From an uncultured Prevotellaceae bacterium (GTDB lineage Bacteria; Bacteroidota; Bacteroidia; Bacteroidales; Muribaculaceae), in assembly GCA_900318205.1 (NCBI GenBank), contig ONJS01000016.1, positions 1-64,000 of the forward strand: 64,000 nt of DNA, given 5' to 3'. Below the pieces are notes generated by a model that was not told the origin of the DNA, ran no database searches, and was given only the letters and a program-made list of their open reading frames with translations. A program made the position numbers and the translations under genes. This document shows, one piece after another, positions 24,476 to 32,671 of this stretch (positions are counted from its first letter, which is position 1; every line of letters begins with the position of its first letter).

Positions 24476-24497
24476 GAGACGCAAAATCTTGCGTCTC
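24476..24497. repeat. GAGACGCAA palindrome, copy 3
   Basis: Perfect palindrome except for the central base pair (AATCTT). It lies 9 bases after cbiG-cbiF. Confidence 0.85.
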
Positions 24498-24519
24498 CAT
24501 GAAATAGGCGATACATTTT

Positions 24520-24541
24520 GAGACGCAAAATCTTGCGTCTC
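24520..24541. repeat. GAGACGCAA palindrome, copy 4
   Basis: Identical to copy 3, and 22 bases downstream of it. The pair sits in the 94-base gap ahead of cbiJ-cbiD. Confidence 0.85.
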
Positions 24542-24561
24542 TACAGATAGGAAACTGAAAA

Positions 24562-26316
24562 ATGATTCTGGTATTCGGTGGAACGACAGAGGGCCGCATG
24601 GCGGCTAAGGTGCTCGAAGAATCGGGCGCCACTTACTGCTATTCCACGCGTAGCGATACACAGGATATCCAACTCGTGCACGGCCAGCACGTCACTGGTG
24701 CGATGGAAGTACCCGAGATGGTCGCATTTTGCCAGGAGCATGACATTAGGCTTATTGTTGACGCTGCCCATCCGTTTGCCGTCAATCTGCACCGCAATGT
24801 CGTTGACCTTGCCGGGCAAATCGGAGTGCCGATTATTCGTTATGACCGCATCTACCCGCCCCATGACGAGGAACTCGTCTGGTGCAAAGACTATGACGAT
24901 GCCATCAGGCAATTAAACGAGCAGGGTATCACCAGGTTGCTTGCCCTTACAGGCGTTAACACCATCAGCCGCCTACGGGCATATTGGCAGGAACACGAAT
25001 GTTGGTTCCGCATCCTTAAGCGTGATGAATCGCTGGCAGGAGCACAAAAGGCAGGCTTTCCTGCCGACCACCTCGTTTACTACGAGAAAGACGATACGGC
25101 ATCGTTGATTGAGCGACTGCATCCGCAAGCCATTATCACCAAGGAAAGCGGCATGAGCGGCGGCTTTGATGAGAAAGTCCAGGCTGCACGACAAGCAAGC
25201 ATCGAGGTCTTTGTCGTCAATCGGCCAGATTATCCCACGGCAGAGGGCGTGACCGTTAGTCACGTCAATGGTCCTCATGGCCTGCGGCGGATGGTGGAAA
25301 AACTGTTGCCCGAGTTTTACCCGTTGCACAGCGGACTGACAACCGGCACCTGCGCCACAGCAGCAGCCATCGCAGCGACACAACAATTATTGACCGGTGA
25401 GAGACCAACGGCTGTGCCCGTCATCCTGCCCAACGGCGAGACGATTGATGTTGAAGTGACCTATGGTGACGGTTATGCGTCGGTTTACAAAGAGGCGGGA
25501 GACGATCCCGATGTGACCAACGGCATAGAGATACGCGCCAGCGTTAAGCCCAGCGACCATTTTGAGATTTTGGGTGGAGAAGGAGTCGGCAGGTTCACCG
25601 TGCCAGGCTTTGATTTTCCGCCAGGCGAGCCTGCCATCAACAAGGCGCCGCGCCAGATGCTGCGGGACAATATCAAGGAAAACGTCAGTATCACCATCAG
25701 TGTGCCACAAGGTGCAGAGATTGCCCGCCGCACCTTCAATCCGCGCTTGGGCATCGAGGGTGGCATCAGCATCATCGGCGTTTCGGGCATCGTCAAGCCA
25801 TTCAGTGAGGAGGCATTTGTGGCAAGCATCCGCAAGTGTATGCAGGTCGCTAAGGCATCGGGCAGCGACCGGGTGGTCATCAACAGCGGCGGCAAGAGTG
25901 AGCGCTTTGTAAAAGCGCAATACACCGACCTGCCACAGCAGGCCTTTGTGGAATACGGGAACTATATCGGAGAGACGTTGGCCATCGCCAATGAACTCGA
26001 CATCAAGAACGTCACGATGGGCGTGATGCTGGGCAAGGCAGTGAAACTTGCAGCGGGCAACCTCGACACCCACAGCCGTCACGTCACGATGGACAAGGAA
26101 TTCGTCATGGAAATGCTTCACGAGGCAGGCATCGACATCGACATCAGTAACCTCACCCTCGCCCGCGAGTTGTGGGACAGGATTCCTGCCGACAAGTTGC
26201 AGGACTTCGCCACCGTCGTCATCAACCACTGCACCCGCTACTGTGCTCCCCTACTCCCCGACGGCAATCTCACCCTCCTGCTCATCACCGACACCGGCAC
26301 CATCTACAATTCATAA
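24562..26316 (+). CDS. CbiJ-CbiD fusion (cobalt-precorrin-6A reductase and C1-methyltransferase)
   Basis: A 584-residue protein. Residues 1 to about 250 are CbiJ/CobK: MILVFGGTTEGRMAAKVL, LIVDAAHPFAVNLHRN and LALTGVNTISRL. From about 255 the CbiD domain begins (HSGLTTGTCATAAAIAA, then FPPGEPAINKAPRQML and NSGGKSERFVKAQY). CbiD adds the C1 methyl group and occurs only in the anaerobic pathway. CbiJ reduces the macrocycle at the 6A stage. Fusion of these two non-consecutive steps may be structural. It is the last gene of the four-gene corrin operon. Confidence 0.93.
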   Translation: MILVFGGTTEGRMAAKVLEESGATYCYSTRSDTQDIQLVHGQHVTGAMEVPEMVAFCQEHDIRLIVDAAHPFAVNLHRNVVDLAGQIGVPIIRYDRIYPPHDEELVWCKDYDDAIRQLNEQGITRLLALTGVNTISRLRAYWQEHECWFRILKRDESLAGAQKAGFPADHLVYYEKDDTASLIERLHPQAIITKESGMSGGFDEKVQAARQASIEVFVVNRPDYPTAEGVTVSHVNGPHGLRRMVEKLLPEFYPLHSGLTTGTCATAAAIAATQQLLTGERPTAVPVILPNGETIDVEVTYGDGYASVYKEAGDDPDVTNGIEIRASVKPSDHFEILGGEGVGRFTVPGFDFPPGEPAINKAPRQMLRDNIKENVSITISVPQGAEIARRTFNPRLGIEGGISIIGVSGIVKPFSEEAFVASIRKCMQVAKASGSDRVVINSGGKSERFVKAQYTDLPQQAFVEYGNYIGETLAIANELDIKNVTMGVMLGKAVKLAAGNLDTHSRHVTMDKEFVMEMLHEAGIDIDISNLTLARELWDRIPADKLQDFATVVINHCTRYCAPLLPDGNLTLLLITDTGTIYNS

Positions 26317-26428
26317 CAGAAAAACAAAACGGTGAAGAGGGAAATCAAAATGCTTCAGTTGATGGGCAATCTAGTCAGACCGAGCACAAACTCCCATAAT
26401 CAAGTGTTGTATTCCCATTTCGAGAACC

Positions 26429-26452
26429 CGAGGGCGCAACTATGCGTCCTCG
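26429..26452. repeat. Small hairpin in the cbiJ-cbiD/CPBP gap
   Basis: CGAGGGCGCA and TGCGTCCTCG pair with one mismatch around ACTA. No T-run follows. The rest of the 26317-26548 gap holds only the promoter below. Confidence 0.5.
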
Positions 26453-26518
26453 AGATTAACGTCATTTCTGTTTTCCTCAAATTCTCGCATAGTGAATGCC
26501 TATTATTGAAAATAGTAG

Positions 26519-26526
26519 TACCTTTG
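26519..26526 (+). promoter_or_regulatory. -7 box of the CPBP protein gene
   Basis: TACCTTTG followed by C, 22 bases before the ATG at 26549. Confidence 0.65.
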
Positions 26527-26548
26527 CAATAACAAATCTATTATTATT

Positions 26549-27247
26549 ATGGCTTTTATTCTTGATCGAACCGATGACAGGGCGAGAATGCCCAAGAAGA
26601 AAATCATTGCAACAGCAATCATCTGGTACGTTATCTTCCTTCTGATTAATTTCTCCGTTATTATCGTTGTGACCATAATATACAACAAGATGGGTGTGGA
26701 ACCAGGTCAACTGACAAAATTTGCAGGTGACCGTAGTCTTTTTATGGATAGACCGCTTTGGTTTATTGCCCAAATACTTCTCATTGCCCCAATCGTCGAA
26801 GAAATCATTTTCAGACTAGAACTGTCGTTCAAGCGTCAGACCGTGGCACTGTGGGCAGGGCTGTTGCCCGTCTCCATCGTGGGATACTTATTGGATTGCT
26901 CCGATAATTGGATACTGATGGCAAGTATGCTATTGACAGGAGGCGTACTTTATTGGCTGGTTATGCGCCACACCACCGACGAGCAGTGGACACAGTGGCG
27001 TTCACGTTATCTACATCATGCGATTTGGTTATCGGCCTTAGCCTTCTGCTTAATGCATCTCAGATTCACTGTCCTTACTTGGGGGCTGCTGCCCTATTGC
27101 CTGGCCATTATCCTGCGTCCCGGCCTAGTAGGGTGTATATTAACCTATGTCCGAGTCAATCTTGGATACTGGTGGGGAGTGCTTTTCCACGTAGCCAACA
27201 ATACGCCCGCAGCTATCATGATGCTGCTTGCATTGTATGGACAGTAA
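26549..27247 (+). CDS. CPBP-family intramembrane protease-like protein
   Basis: A 232-residue membrane protein with about six hydrophobic segments, the first at about residues 20-45. The CPBP (CAAX protease and bacteriocin-processing, Abi) signature is partly present: IVEEIIFRLEL (motif 1, EE-x3-R) and LFHVANNTPA near the C-terminus (the third motif histidine). The second histidine motif may be LMHLRF. Substrates of such proteins in Bacteroidota are unknown. It has its own promoter and lies between two cobalamin blocks, but nothing in the sequence ties it to cobalamin. It converges with the BtuC gene. Confidence 0.8.
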   Translation: MAFILDRTDDRARMPKKKIIATAIIWYVIFLLINFSVIIVVTIIYNKMGVEPGQLTKFAGDRSLFMDRPLWFIAQILLIAPIVEEIIFRLELSFKRQTVALWAGLLPVSIVGYLLDCSDNWILMASMLLTGGVLYWLVMRHTTDEQWTQWRSRYLHHAIWLSALAFCLMHLRFTVLTWGLLPYCLAIILRPGLVGCILTYVRVNLGYWWGVLFHVANNTPAAIMMLLALYGQ

Positions 27248-27272
27248 GTCTAAGCTGAAAACAAAAAAACGA

Positions 27273-28304
27273 TTACTCGTAAGAGGTTTTGCGGCGGTGG
27301 TAGAGGACGTAGATGATGATGGGGGCACCGACGAGGGCGGTGACGCTGTTGACGGGCATGGCGCCTTCGAAACCGGGAGCACGGGCAATCAAGTTACAGA
27401 TTAACGCTAAGGCTGCGCCACATAAGGCGGTGGCTGGCATGAGTTTCCAGTGGTCGCTGGTGCGGAAGATGCCGCGGGCCAGATGGGGCACTGCCATACC
27501 GATGAACATGATGGGGCCGCAATAGGCGGTGACGATAGCGACCAGTGTGCCTGAGCAAATGATGATCCAGGTGCGGGCACGCTTGACGTTGACACCCAGG
27601 TTGGCGGCATAACGGTCGCCGAGCAACATGGCGTTCAGGGGTTTTACCAGCAGGAAACTCAAGGGCAGCAAGATGCACATGAGTACGACAAAAAGTATCA
27701 TCTGGTCGCCCGACACGCGGGAAAATGAACCGAGTCCCCACACCACAAAGGCTTTGACATCCTCCTCAGGGCTGAGGAATTTCAAGACACCGATGATGGC
27801 AGTGGCGAGGTAACCAATCATCACACCGATAATCAGCAACGTGACATTGCCCCGCACCTTGCCCGAAATCCACACAATCAGCATCATCACAGCAATGGCA
27901 CCGATGATAGCGGCAACCGATACCGCTGCATCACCCAGATAGCCCAACGAACTCAACGCTACCCCACCCAACTGTCCTGACAACAGCACGACAAAAGCGA
28001 CGCCCAGGCTGGCACCGTTGGAGATACCCAAAATGGACGGGCCTGCCAGCGGGTTGTGGAAGATGGTCTGCATCATCAGGCCGCTCACGGCAAGGCCAGC
28101 ACCCGCCACGATGGCGGTGAGCACCTGCGGCAGTCGGGAACTGAGGATGATATTGGTCCAAATCTCGGAATCACTGCCCTGGCCGACAAGGATGCGGCAG
28201 ATGTCGCCCACTGGTATCTCAACAGAACCAATGAACAGGTTGACAATCACCAGGACGACAATTGCTACCAAGAGAGCCAGCATCAAGGGAAGCGTTCTTC
28301 TCAT
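27273..28304 (-). CDS. btuC: FecCD/BtuC-family ABC transporter permease
   Basis: A 343-residue permease with about ten transmembrane segments. Family stretches are SSRLPQVLTAIVAGAGLAVSG, QTIFHNPLAGPSILGISNGA, GANLGVNV-like ryaanlgv and GPIMFIGMAVPHLAR. The neighbour upstream on the same strand is a periplasmic binding protein, so this is the importer core. Context within the cobalamin region makes corrinoid import likely, although iron-chelate transport belongs to the same family. No ATPase gene follows: the next gene is on the opposite strand, 25 bases away. Confidence 0.87.
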   Translation of the reverse strand: MRRTLPLMLALLVAIVVLVIVNLFIGSVEIPVGDICRILVGQGSDSEIWTNIILSSRLPQVLTAIVAGAGLAVSGLMMQTIFHNPLAGPSILGISNGASLGVAFVVLLSGQLGGVALSSLGYLGDAAVSVAAIIGAIAVMMLIVWISGKVRGNVTLLIIGVMIGYLATAIIGVLKFLSPEEDVKAFVVWGLGSFSRVSGDQMILFVVLMCILLPLSFLLVKPLNAMLLGDRYAANLGVNVKRARTWIIICSGTLVAIVTAYCGPIMFIGMAVPHLARGIFRTSDHWKLMPATALCGAALALICNLIARAPGFEGAMPVNSVTALVGAPIIIYVLYHRRKTSYE

Positions 28305-28306
28305 TT

Positions 28307-28383
28307 TCTCTAGTTTTTAGTCTCTAGAATCTCTAGATTATCTAGATGCTCTAGAACTCCTAACTTCTAACTCCTAACTATTA
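28307..28383 (-). repeat. CTAGA/CTTCTAACTCC iterated tract
   Basis: TCTAGATTATCTAGATGCTC followed by TAGAACTCCTAACTTC units between btuC and btuF genes. On the opposite strand the same kind of sequence occurs at 31537-31612 after cobU, so the two tracts are inverted copies. Confidence 0.65.
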
Positions 28384-29493
28384 CTGCAGGAGGCGGTAGA
28401 AGGTGGGTTGATAGTCTTTCTCGATCAGTTCGGGATGGAAGATGGCGACAAAGTCCTTCAGGAGCACGTCGGGTTTGACGGGAGCAATCTCGTAGTAAGG
28501 CGTCTGCTTCATGTTGCAGTAGATGACCTTTTTCTCCTTGAAGGCCTTGAACATCTCGTTGCGGGGCTCACTGGCCTTCAGTGCCTCGTAGGAGAAGTCG
28601 CCCTGATAACTGTTGAGGATGCGCCAATAGTCGGCGTTGGCCGACAGGGCATACATTTTTTCAAACTCCAGGTCCTCGCCAGATGTCTCGTCGTCGTTGA
28701 TGACATAGTCGGCACCCGCATCGCGGAAAATCTGAGCCAGGTAGTTCTTGCCACCCACGGCATGCCAGTTGCCGTAGTGCATCTCGCCGCTGGTAACGGT
28801 GGGGCGTTGCTCGACCTTGGCGGCCTTTTCTTTCAGTTCGTTGTAGCGGCTCTCGATGCCAGCGAAGATCTCGGCTGCCTCTTTCTCCTTGCCAATAAAC
28901 ATGCCGATGAATTTAATCCACTCAGCCTGTCCCAGCGGGTCAAGTTCCTTGTAGCCCAAGTGAGGCACCAGCGTGATGCCGATTTCCTTGATGGCATCAT
29001 AGCCACCGCGCTTGGACGGGGAGATGAAGATGACGTCGGGATTGGCGGCCATGACCACCTCGGGGTCAAACTCCCCTTCCATACCGATCTTGACGATGCG
29101 GCCGTCCTTAACGCGTGCCTTGATGTCCTCGTTGAAGAGGTTCTTGGTGCCGGTGATGCCCTTGACCACATCGTGGGCATCAAGAATGGTGAAATTGGAC
29201 AGTTGCAATGACGTCATGCAGATGGTGCGCTCAATAGGCACCTTGACCTTGACATAGCCCTCGGGCACTGCCACGTCGGCATCATGCACCAGTGCAAAAT
29301 GGTCTTTTTTGCCCACGTCAACCAGCCGGATGTCGGCCGAGTCACGGACACTGAATCCTGTAGCATACTTCACGGTTACTTCTTCCATCGAGTCAGCACC
29401 CGACTTTGACTGCTTGCCACCCTGTGAAGAGCAGGCACAAAACAGCACCAGAACTGCGATTAATCCTAAAAATTTCTTCATTACTCTGTTCAT
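28381..29493 (-). CDS. btuF: Periplasmic corrinoid-binding lipoprotein, BtuF-like
   Basis: A 370-residue substrate-binding lipoprotein (hydrophobic run, then LFCAC with C21). The helical-backbone binding-protein fold of the BtuF/FepB class is indicated by FDPEVVMAANPDVIFISPSKRGG, LDPLGQAEWIKFIGMFIGKEKEA and GNWHAVGGKNYLAQIFRDAGADY. It is divergent from cobS and shares a 62-base intergenic region with its own -7 box at 29507-29514. It is paired with the BtuC permease. An in-frame ATG four codons later is an equally good start. Confidence 0.87.
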   Translation of the reverse strand: MNRVMKKFLGLIAVLVLFCACSSQGGKQSKSGADSMEEVTVKYATGFSVRDSADIRLVDVGKKDHFALVHDADVAVPEGYVKVKVPIERTICMTSLQLSNFTILDAHDVVKGITGTKNLFNEDIKARVKDGRIVKIGMEGEFDPEVVMAANPDVIFISPSKRGGYDAIKEIGITLVPHLGYKELDPLGQAEWIKFIGMFIGKEKEAAEIFAGIESRYNELKEKAAKVEQRPTVTSGEMHYGNWHAVGGKNYLAQIFRDAGADYVINDDETSGEDLEFEKMYALSANADYWRILNSYQGDFSYEALKASEPRNEMFKAFKEKKVIYCNMKQTPYYEIAPVKPDVLLKDFVAIFHPELIEKDYQPTFYRLLQ

Positions 29494-29506
29494 CTCATTT
29501 ATGCTA

Positions 29507-29514
29507 CAAAAGTA
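29507..29514 (-). promoter_or_regulatory. -7 box of btuF
   Basis: Minus-strand TACTTTTG, ending 13 bases before the btuF ATG and back to back with the cobS promoter. Confidence 0.55.
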
Positions 29515-29558
29515 CTACTTTTTTAGGGAACAGATGGCAGTAAACAACGATTATTTTG

Positions 29559-29566
29559 TACCTTTG
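29559..29566 (+). promoter_or_regulatory. -7 box of cobS
   Basis: TACCTTTG, with only CGCT between it and the ATG at 29571. Transcription would start at or next to the A of the ATG, which predicts a leaderless mRNA. Confidence 0.6.
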
Positions 29567-29570
29567 CGCT

Positions 29571-30356
29571 ATGGAAAATACAGCAGTAAAAACCAAGTGG
29601 TATGACAACTTGTGGGCAGCGTTGATTTTTTTCACGAGGCTGCCGTTCTGGAGGATTTATCAGCCTCCACAAACGAGTTACAAGACAGTCGTTGAGTTTT
29701 GGCCATTGGCGGGCTGGCTCACTGGCGGAGCCATGGCAGCGACACTCTACTTCGGCAGCATGGTTTTGCCCCATGCCGTCGCCGTGATTGCCGCGATTGC
29801 CGTGCGGTTGCTAATTACCGGAGCGCTGCACGAGGACGGCCTCGCCGACTTCCTGGACGGATTTGGCGGTGGTGGCGACCGCAACCGCATCCTTGCCATC
29901 ATGAAGGATTCGCACATCGGCACCTATGGCGTGCTGGGGCTTATCGTCTATATGCTACTCTTGGGGACAGCACTCTACAGCATGCCTGTGGCAATGGGGG
30001 CACTCACCATCCTGGCTGCCGACCCGTTCTCCAAGATGGTCACGAGCCAACTGATATCGATACTCCCTTACGCGCGCCGCGAGGACGAAGCCAAGAACAA
30101 GACCATTTACCGCAAACCCTCACTTGCTGCCGGCTTGTTCATGTCGGTGCAAGGTCTGTTGCCGATGGTGTTATTGATTTGGATGACTGGCATCAGTTGG
30201 TACCTTGTCCTGTGTATTCCGGTTGTGGTGATGTATTTCCTGTACCTGCTCATCCTGAATAAGATACGCGGTTACACGGGTGACTGTTGCGGTGCCGTGT
30301 GCCTGCTGGTAGAGTTAACGGTGTATCTGGTGGTGTGCTCACAACAACTGCTGTAA
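29571..30356 (+). CDS. cobS: Adenosylcobinamide-GDP ribazoletransferase (cobalamin synthase)
   Basis: A 261-residue integral membrane protein that joins adenosylcobinamide-GDP with alpha-ribazole (phosphate). The family motif ALHEDGLADFLDGFGGGGDRNRILAIMKD... is present, preceded by LIFFTRLPFW near the N-terminus, and TGDCCGAVC near the C-terminus. Hydrophobic segments account for most of the last 130 residues. The ATG at 29571 is chosen because the only promoter box overlaps the region upstream of it. It begins the cobS-cobC-cobU-cobT cluster for nucleotide-loop assembly. Confidence 0.94.
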   Translation: MENTAVKTKWYDNLWAALIFFTRLPFWRIYQPPQTSYKTVVEFWPLAGWLTGGAMAATLYFGSMVLPHAVAVIAAIAVRLLITGALHEDGLADFLDGFGGGGDRNRILAIMKDSHIGTYGVLGLIVYMLLLGTALYSMPVAMGALTILAADPFSKMVTSQLISILPYARREDEAKNKTIYRKPSLAAGLFMSVQGLLPMVLLIWMTGISWYLVLCIPVVVMYFLYLLILNKIRGYTGDCCGAVCLLVELTVYLVVCSQQLL

Positions 30357-30429
30357 CGGCAACAAACACAATGAATTAGCAGCAACAGTCAATGTTGTAT
30401 TTATTGCACTTATCGTTTTCTTTTCAAAT

Positions 30430-30990
30430 ATGGAAGTGGTCTTGATTAGACATACAAGCGTCGATGTGCCCAAGGGTACTTGCTATGGATGGACCGATGT
30501 GCCCGTCAGGGAGACCTTTGAGCAGGAGGCTGAGGCGACCCGTCAGTCGCTGGAGAAGTTCCTGCCGTTTGACAAGGTGTATTCGTCGCCATTGACTCGC
30601 GCCCGCAAACTCGCCGCCTATTGCGGTTATCCCGATGCGGAGACCGACGACCGCCTCAAGGAGATGAACATGGGCGAGTGGGAAATGCAACTGTATGACG
30701 AAATCCAAGACCCGCACCTGCAGGAGTGGTACGACGACTATATCTACCAGCCCACGACAGGCGGCGAGAGTTTCCTGCAACAATACCAGCGCGTTGCGGC
30801 GTTTCTTGACGAACTCAAGAACAAGCCTTACCAGCGAGTGGCCATCTTTGCACATGCGGGAGTGCTTATCAGCGCGGGCATTCATGCGGGACTCTATTTT
30901 TGGGATAATGCTTGGAGTAACCTGCCCGATTACGGGAATTATATTGTTGTAGAGACGCAAAATTTTGCGTCTCCCAAACTAGGCGAATGA
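30430..30990 (+). CDS. cobC: Alpha-ribazole phosphatase-like histidine phosphatase
   Basis: A 186-residue histidine phosphatase. The catalytic motif is LIRHT (H8), with the second histidine in IFAHAGVL. Family members often read RHG. Position between cobS and cobU fits the CobC role, removing phosphate from alpha-ribazole 5'-phosphate or from cobalamin 5'-phosphate. The C-terminus is unusual: the last 13 or so codons (VETQNFASPKLGE) are read through a GAGACGCAA palindrome at 30952-30973, so a repeat insertion has replaced or extended the original end. The fold's core is complete before that point. Confidence 0.87.
   Translation: MEVVLIRHTSVDVPKGTCYGWTDVPVRETFEQEAEATRQSLEKFLPFDKVYSSPLTRARKLAAYCGYPDAETDDRLKEMNMGEWEMQLYDEIQDPHLQEWYDDYIYQPTTGGESFLQQYQRVAAFLDELKNKPYQRVAIFAHAGVLISAGIHAGLYFWDNAWSNLPDYGNYIVVETQNFASPKLGE
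30952..30973. repeat. GAGACGCAA palindrome, copy 5, inside the cobC reading frame
   Basis: The repeat is translated as E-T-Q-N-F-A-S at the end of CobC, and the stop codon lies 14 bases downstream of it. Confidence 0.85.
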
Positions 30991-30994
30991 AATT

Positions 30995-31016
30995 GAGACG
31001 CAAGATGTTGCGTCTC
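30995..31016. repeat. GAGACGCAA palindrome, copy 6
   Basis: Variant with arms GAGACGCAA and TTGCGTCTC around GATG, 21 bases after copy 5 and just before cobU. The in-frame ATG at 30987 reads through it, which argues against that start for cobU. Confidence 0.8.
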
Positions 31017-31034
31017 TACAAACAAGAAACTCTA

Positions 31035-31550
31035 ATGAAAAAAATCATATTGATTACAGGGGGACAACGGTCGGGCAAGAGCAGACATGCCGAGGAACTG
31101 GCATTGAGCCTTGCCGAGCATCCGGTCTATGTAGCGACTGCACACATTTGGGACGAGGAATTCCGTGAACGGGTGCGCCGCCATCAAGAACGCCGGGGTC
31201 CGCAGTGGACCAACATCGAGGAAGAGAAATACCTGAGTCGCCATGACCTGACGGGACGCGTGGCAGTCATCGACTGCGTCACGCTGTGGCTGACCAACTA
31301 CTTTTTTGAGGGTCAAGATCAAGACACACAGCAGGTTTTAGAAATTGTCAAAGAGGAGTTTGACCGTTTCACGGCACAAGACGCGACCTTTATCTTTGTT
31401 ACCAACGAAATCGGGAGTGGCGGTGTGAGCGTGGATGCCGTACAACGACGGTTCACCGACCTGCAAGGCTGGATGAACCAGTATATCGCCAGCCGAGCCG
31501 ACGAAGTCATCCTCATGGTATCGGGAATCCCTTTAAAAGTTAGGAGTTAG
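31035..31550 (+). CDS. cobU: Bifunctional adenosylcobinamide kinase/guanylyltransferase
   Basis: A 171-residue protein starting with MKKIILITGGQRSGKSRHAE, whose P-loop (residues 9-16) is diagnostic for CobU. VYVATAHIWDEEFRERVRRH holds the histidine (about H50) that is guanylylated in the Salmonella enzyme. AVIDCVTLWLTNYF and FVTNEIGSGGVS are also conserved, and the end reads GIPLKVRS. The enzyme phosphorylates adenosylcobinamide and transfers GMP to it. The ATG at 31035 is chosen over 30987 because the extra residues come from a palindromic repeat. The stop codon itself is supplied by the following TTAGGAG tract. Confidence 0.94.
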   Translation: MKKIILITGGQRSGKSRHAEELALSLAEHPVYVATAHIWDEEFRERVRRHQERRGPQWTNIEEEKYLSRHDLTGRVAVIDCVTLWLTNYFFEGQDQDTQQVLEIVKEEFDRFTAQDATFIFVTNEIGSGGVSVDAVQRRFTDLQGWMNQYIASRADEVILMVSGIPLKVRS

Positions 31551-31612
31551 AAGTTAGAAGTTAGGAGTTAGGAGTTAGGAGTTCTAGAACGTCTAGAGCA
31601 TCTAGAAACTAA
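31537..31612 (+). repeat. GTTAGGAGTTAG and CTAGAACGTCTAGA iterated tract
   Basis: Repeated GTTAGGA and GTTAGAA units followed by TCTAGAACGTCTAGAGC and ATCTAGAAACT. It is an inverted counterpart of 28307-28383 and forms the end of cobU and the cobU-cobT gap. Confidence 0.65.
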
Positions 31613-31627
31613 AAGCAGAGACTTAAA

Positions 31628-32671
31628 ATGAGAGAATTCAAAATACAACACACTGATAAGTCGATGGCAGATGCCATCCAACAGAAAATCGACCACCTGA
31701 ATAAACCTAAAGGGTCGCTGGGTCGCCTAGAAGAACTGGCATTGCAGATTTGCCTCATCCAGCAGACCTTGACACCCAGCCTGAACCATCCCTGCCACCT
31801 GTTGCTGGGCGGCGACCATGGCATCGAGCGCGAGGGCGTGAGCGTATCGCCTCGCGAGGTCACCTGGCAGCAGATGATCAATTTCACACGTGGCGGTGGC
31901 GGCGTGAACATGTTCTGCCGCCAGCATGGTTTCAAGCTGCGCATCGTGGACACAGGTGTGGACTACGATTTGACGAATGTGGAGGGCATCATCGACCGCA
32001 AGATAGCCCGTGGCACCCGCAATTTCCTGCATGAGCCCGCCATGAGCGAGGAGGAATTTGACCACGCTATCCAAGTGGGTTGTGACCTGGTGGATGAATG
32101 CGTCGCCGAGGGATGCCAGGTGCTGTGCGTCGGCGAAATGGGTATTGCCAACACTTCGCCATCGAGCATCTGGATGAGCCTGTTCGGCAACATTCCGCTT
32201 GACGAGTGCATCGGTGCAGGGGCGGGTCTTGACCATCCGGGCATCCAGCACAAGCGCGAAGTACTTGCCCAGGCATTGAAGCATTACCACGAGACGATGC
32301 AGAACACGACCGAAAATGCCATTCGCTACTTCGGCGGTTTTGAAATGGTGACGGCCATCGGCGCCATGCTACGGGGAGCCGAGAAGCACCTTGTTGTGCT
32401 GGTTGACGGCTTTATCATGACGGCCTGTGCTATCGCCGCCATCCGCCTCTACCCTGCTGCTCAAGACTATATGATCTTCACCCATTGCGGTGACGAGAGC
32501 GGCCACCGCCGCATGCTCGACATCGTGGATGCCAAGCCCATCCTCAACCTGGGTCTGCGCCTCGGCGAGGGAACGGGCGCCCTATGTGCCTTCCCCATCA
32601 TCGCCTCCTCGGTCCACATGATCAACGAGATGAACAACTTCGATACTGCCCACATCACCAAATATTTCTAG
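31628..32671 (+). CDS. cobT: Nicotinate-nucleotide-dimethylbenzimidazole phosphoribosyltransferase
   Basis: A 347-residue CobT of normal length. Conserved parts are LNKPKGSLGRLEELA near the N-terminus, LLLGGDHGIEREGVS, NFTRGGGGVNMFC, CVGEMGIANTS, ECIGAGAGLD and LRLGEGTGAL, where E314 corresponds to the catalytic glutamate. It converts nicotinate mononucleotide and the lower-ligand base to alpha-ribazole phosphate. It closes the plus-strand cobS-cobC-cobU-cobT group. No bluB or bza genes for making dimethylbenzimidazole were seen, so the lower base may be scavenged or made from other loci. Confidence 0.95.
   Translation: MREFKIQHTDKSMADAIQQKIDHLNKPKGSLGRLEELALQICLIQQTLTPSLNHPCHLLLGGDHGIEREGVSVSPREVTWQQMINFTRGGGGVNMFCRQHGFKLRIVDTGVDYDLTNVEGIIDRKIARGTRNFLHEPAMSEEEFDHAIQVGCDLVDECVAEGCQVLCVGEMGIANTSPSSIWMSLFGNIPLDECIGAGAGLDHPGIQHKREVLAQALKHYHETMQNTTENAIRYFGGFEMVTAIGAMLRGAEKHLVVLVDGFIMTACAIAAIRLYPAAQDYMIFTHCGDESGHRRMLDIVDAKPILNLGLRLGEGTGALCAFPIIASSVHMINEMNNFDTAHITKYF

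Noticed and set aside
24476-24541. Closely spaced repeats as a CRISPR-like array
   Set aside because: Only two palindromic units occur, and copies elsewhere are dispersed singly. No cas gene is present.
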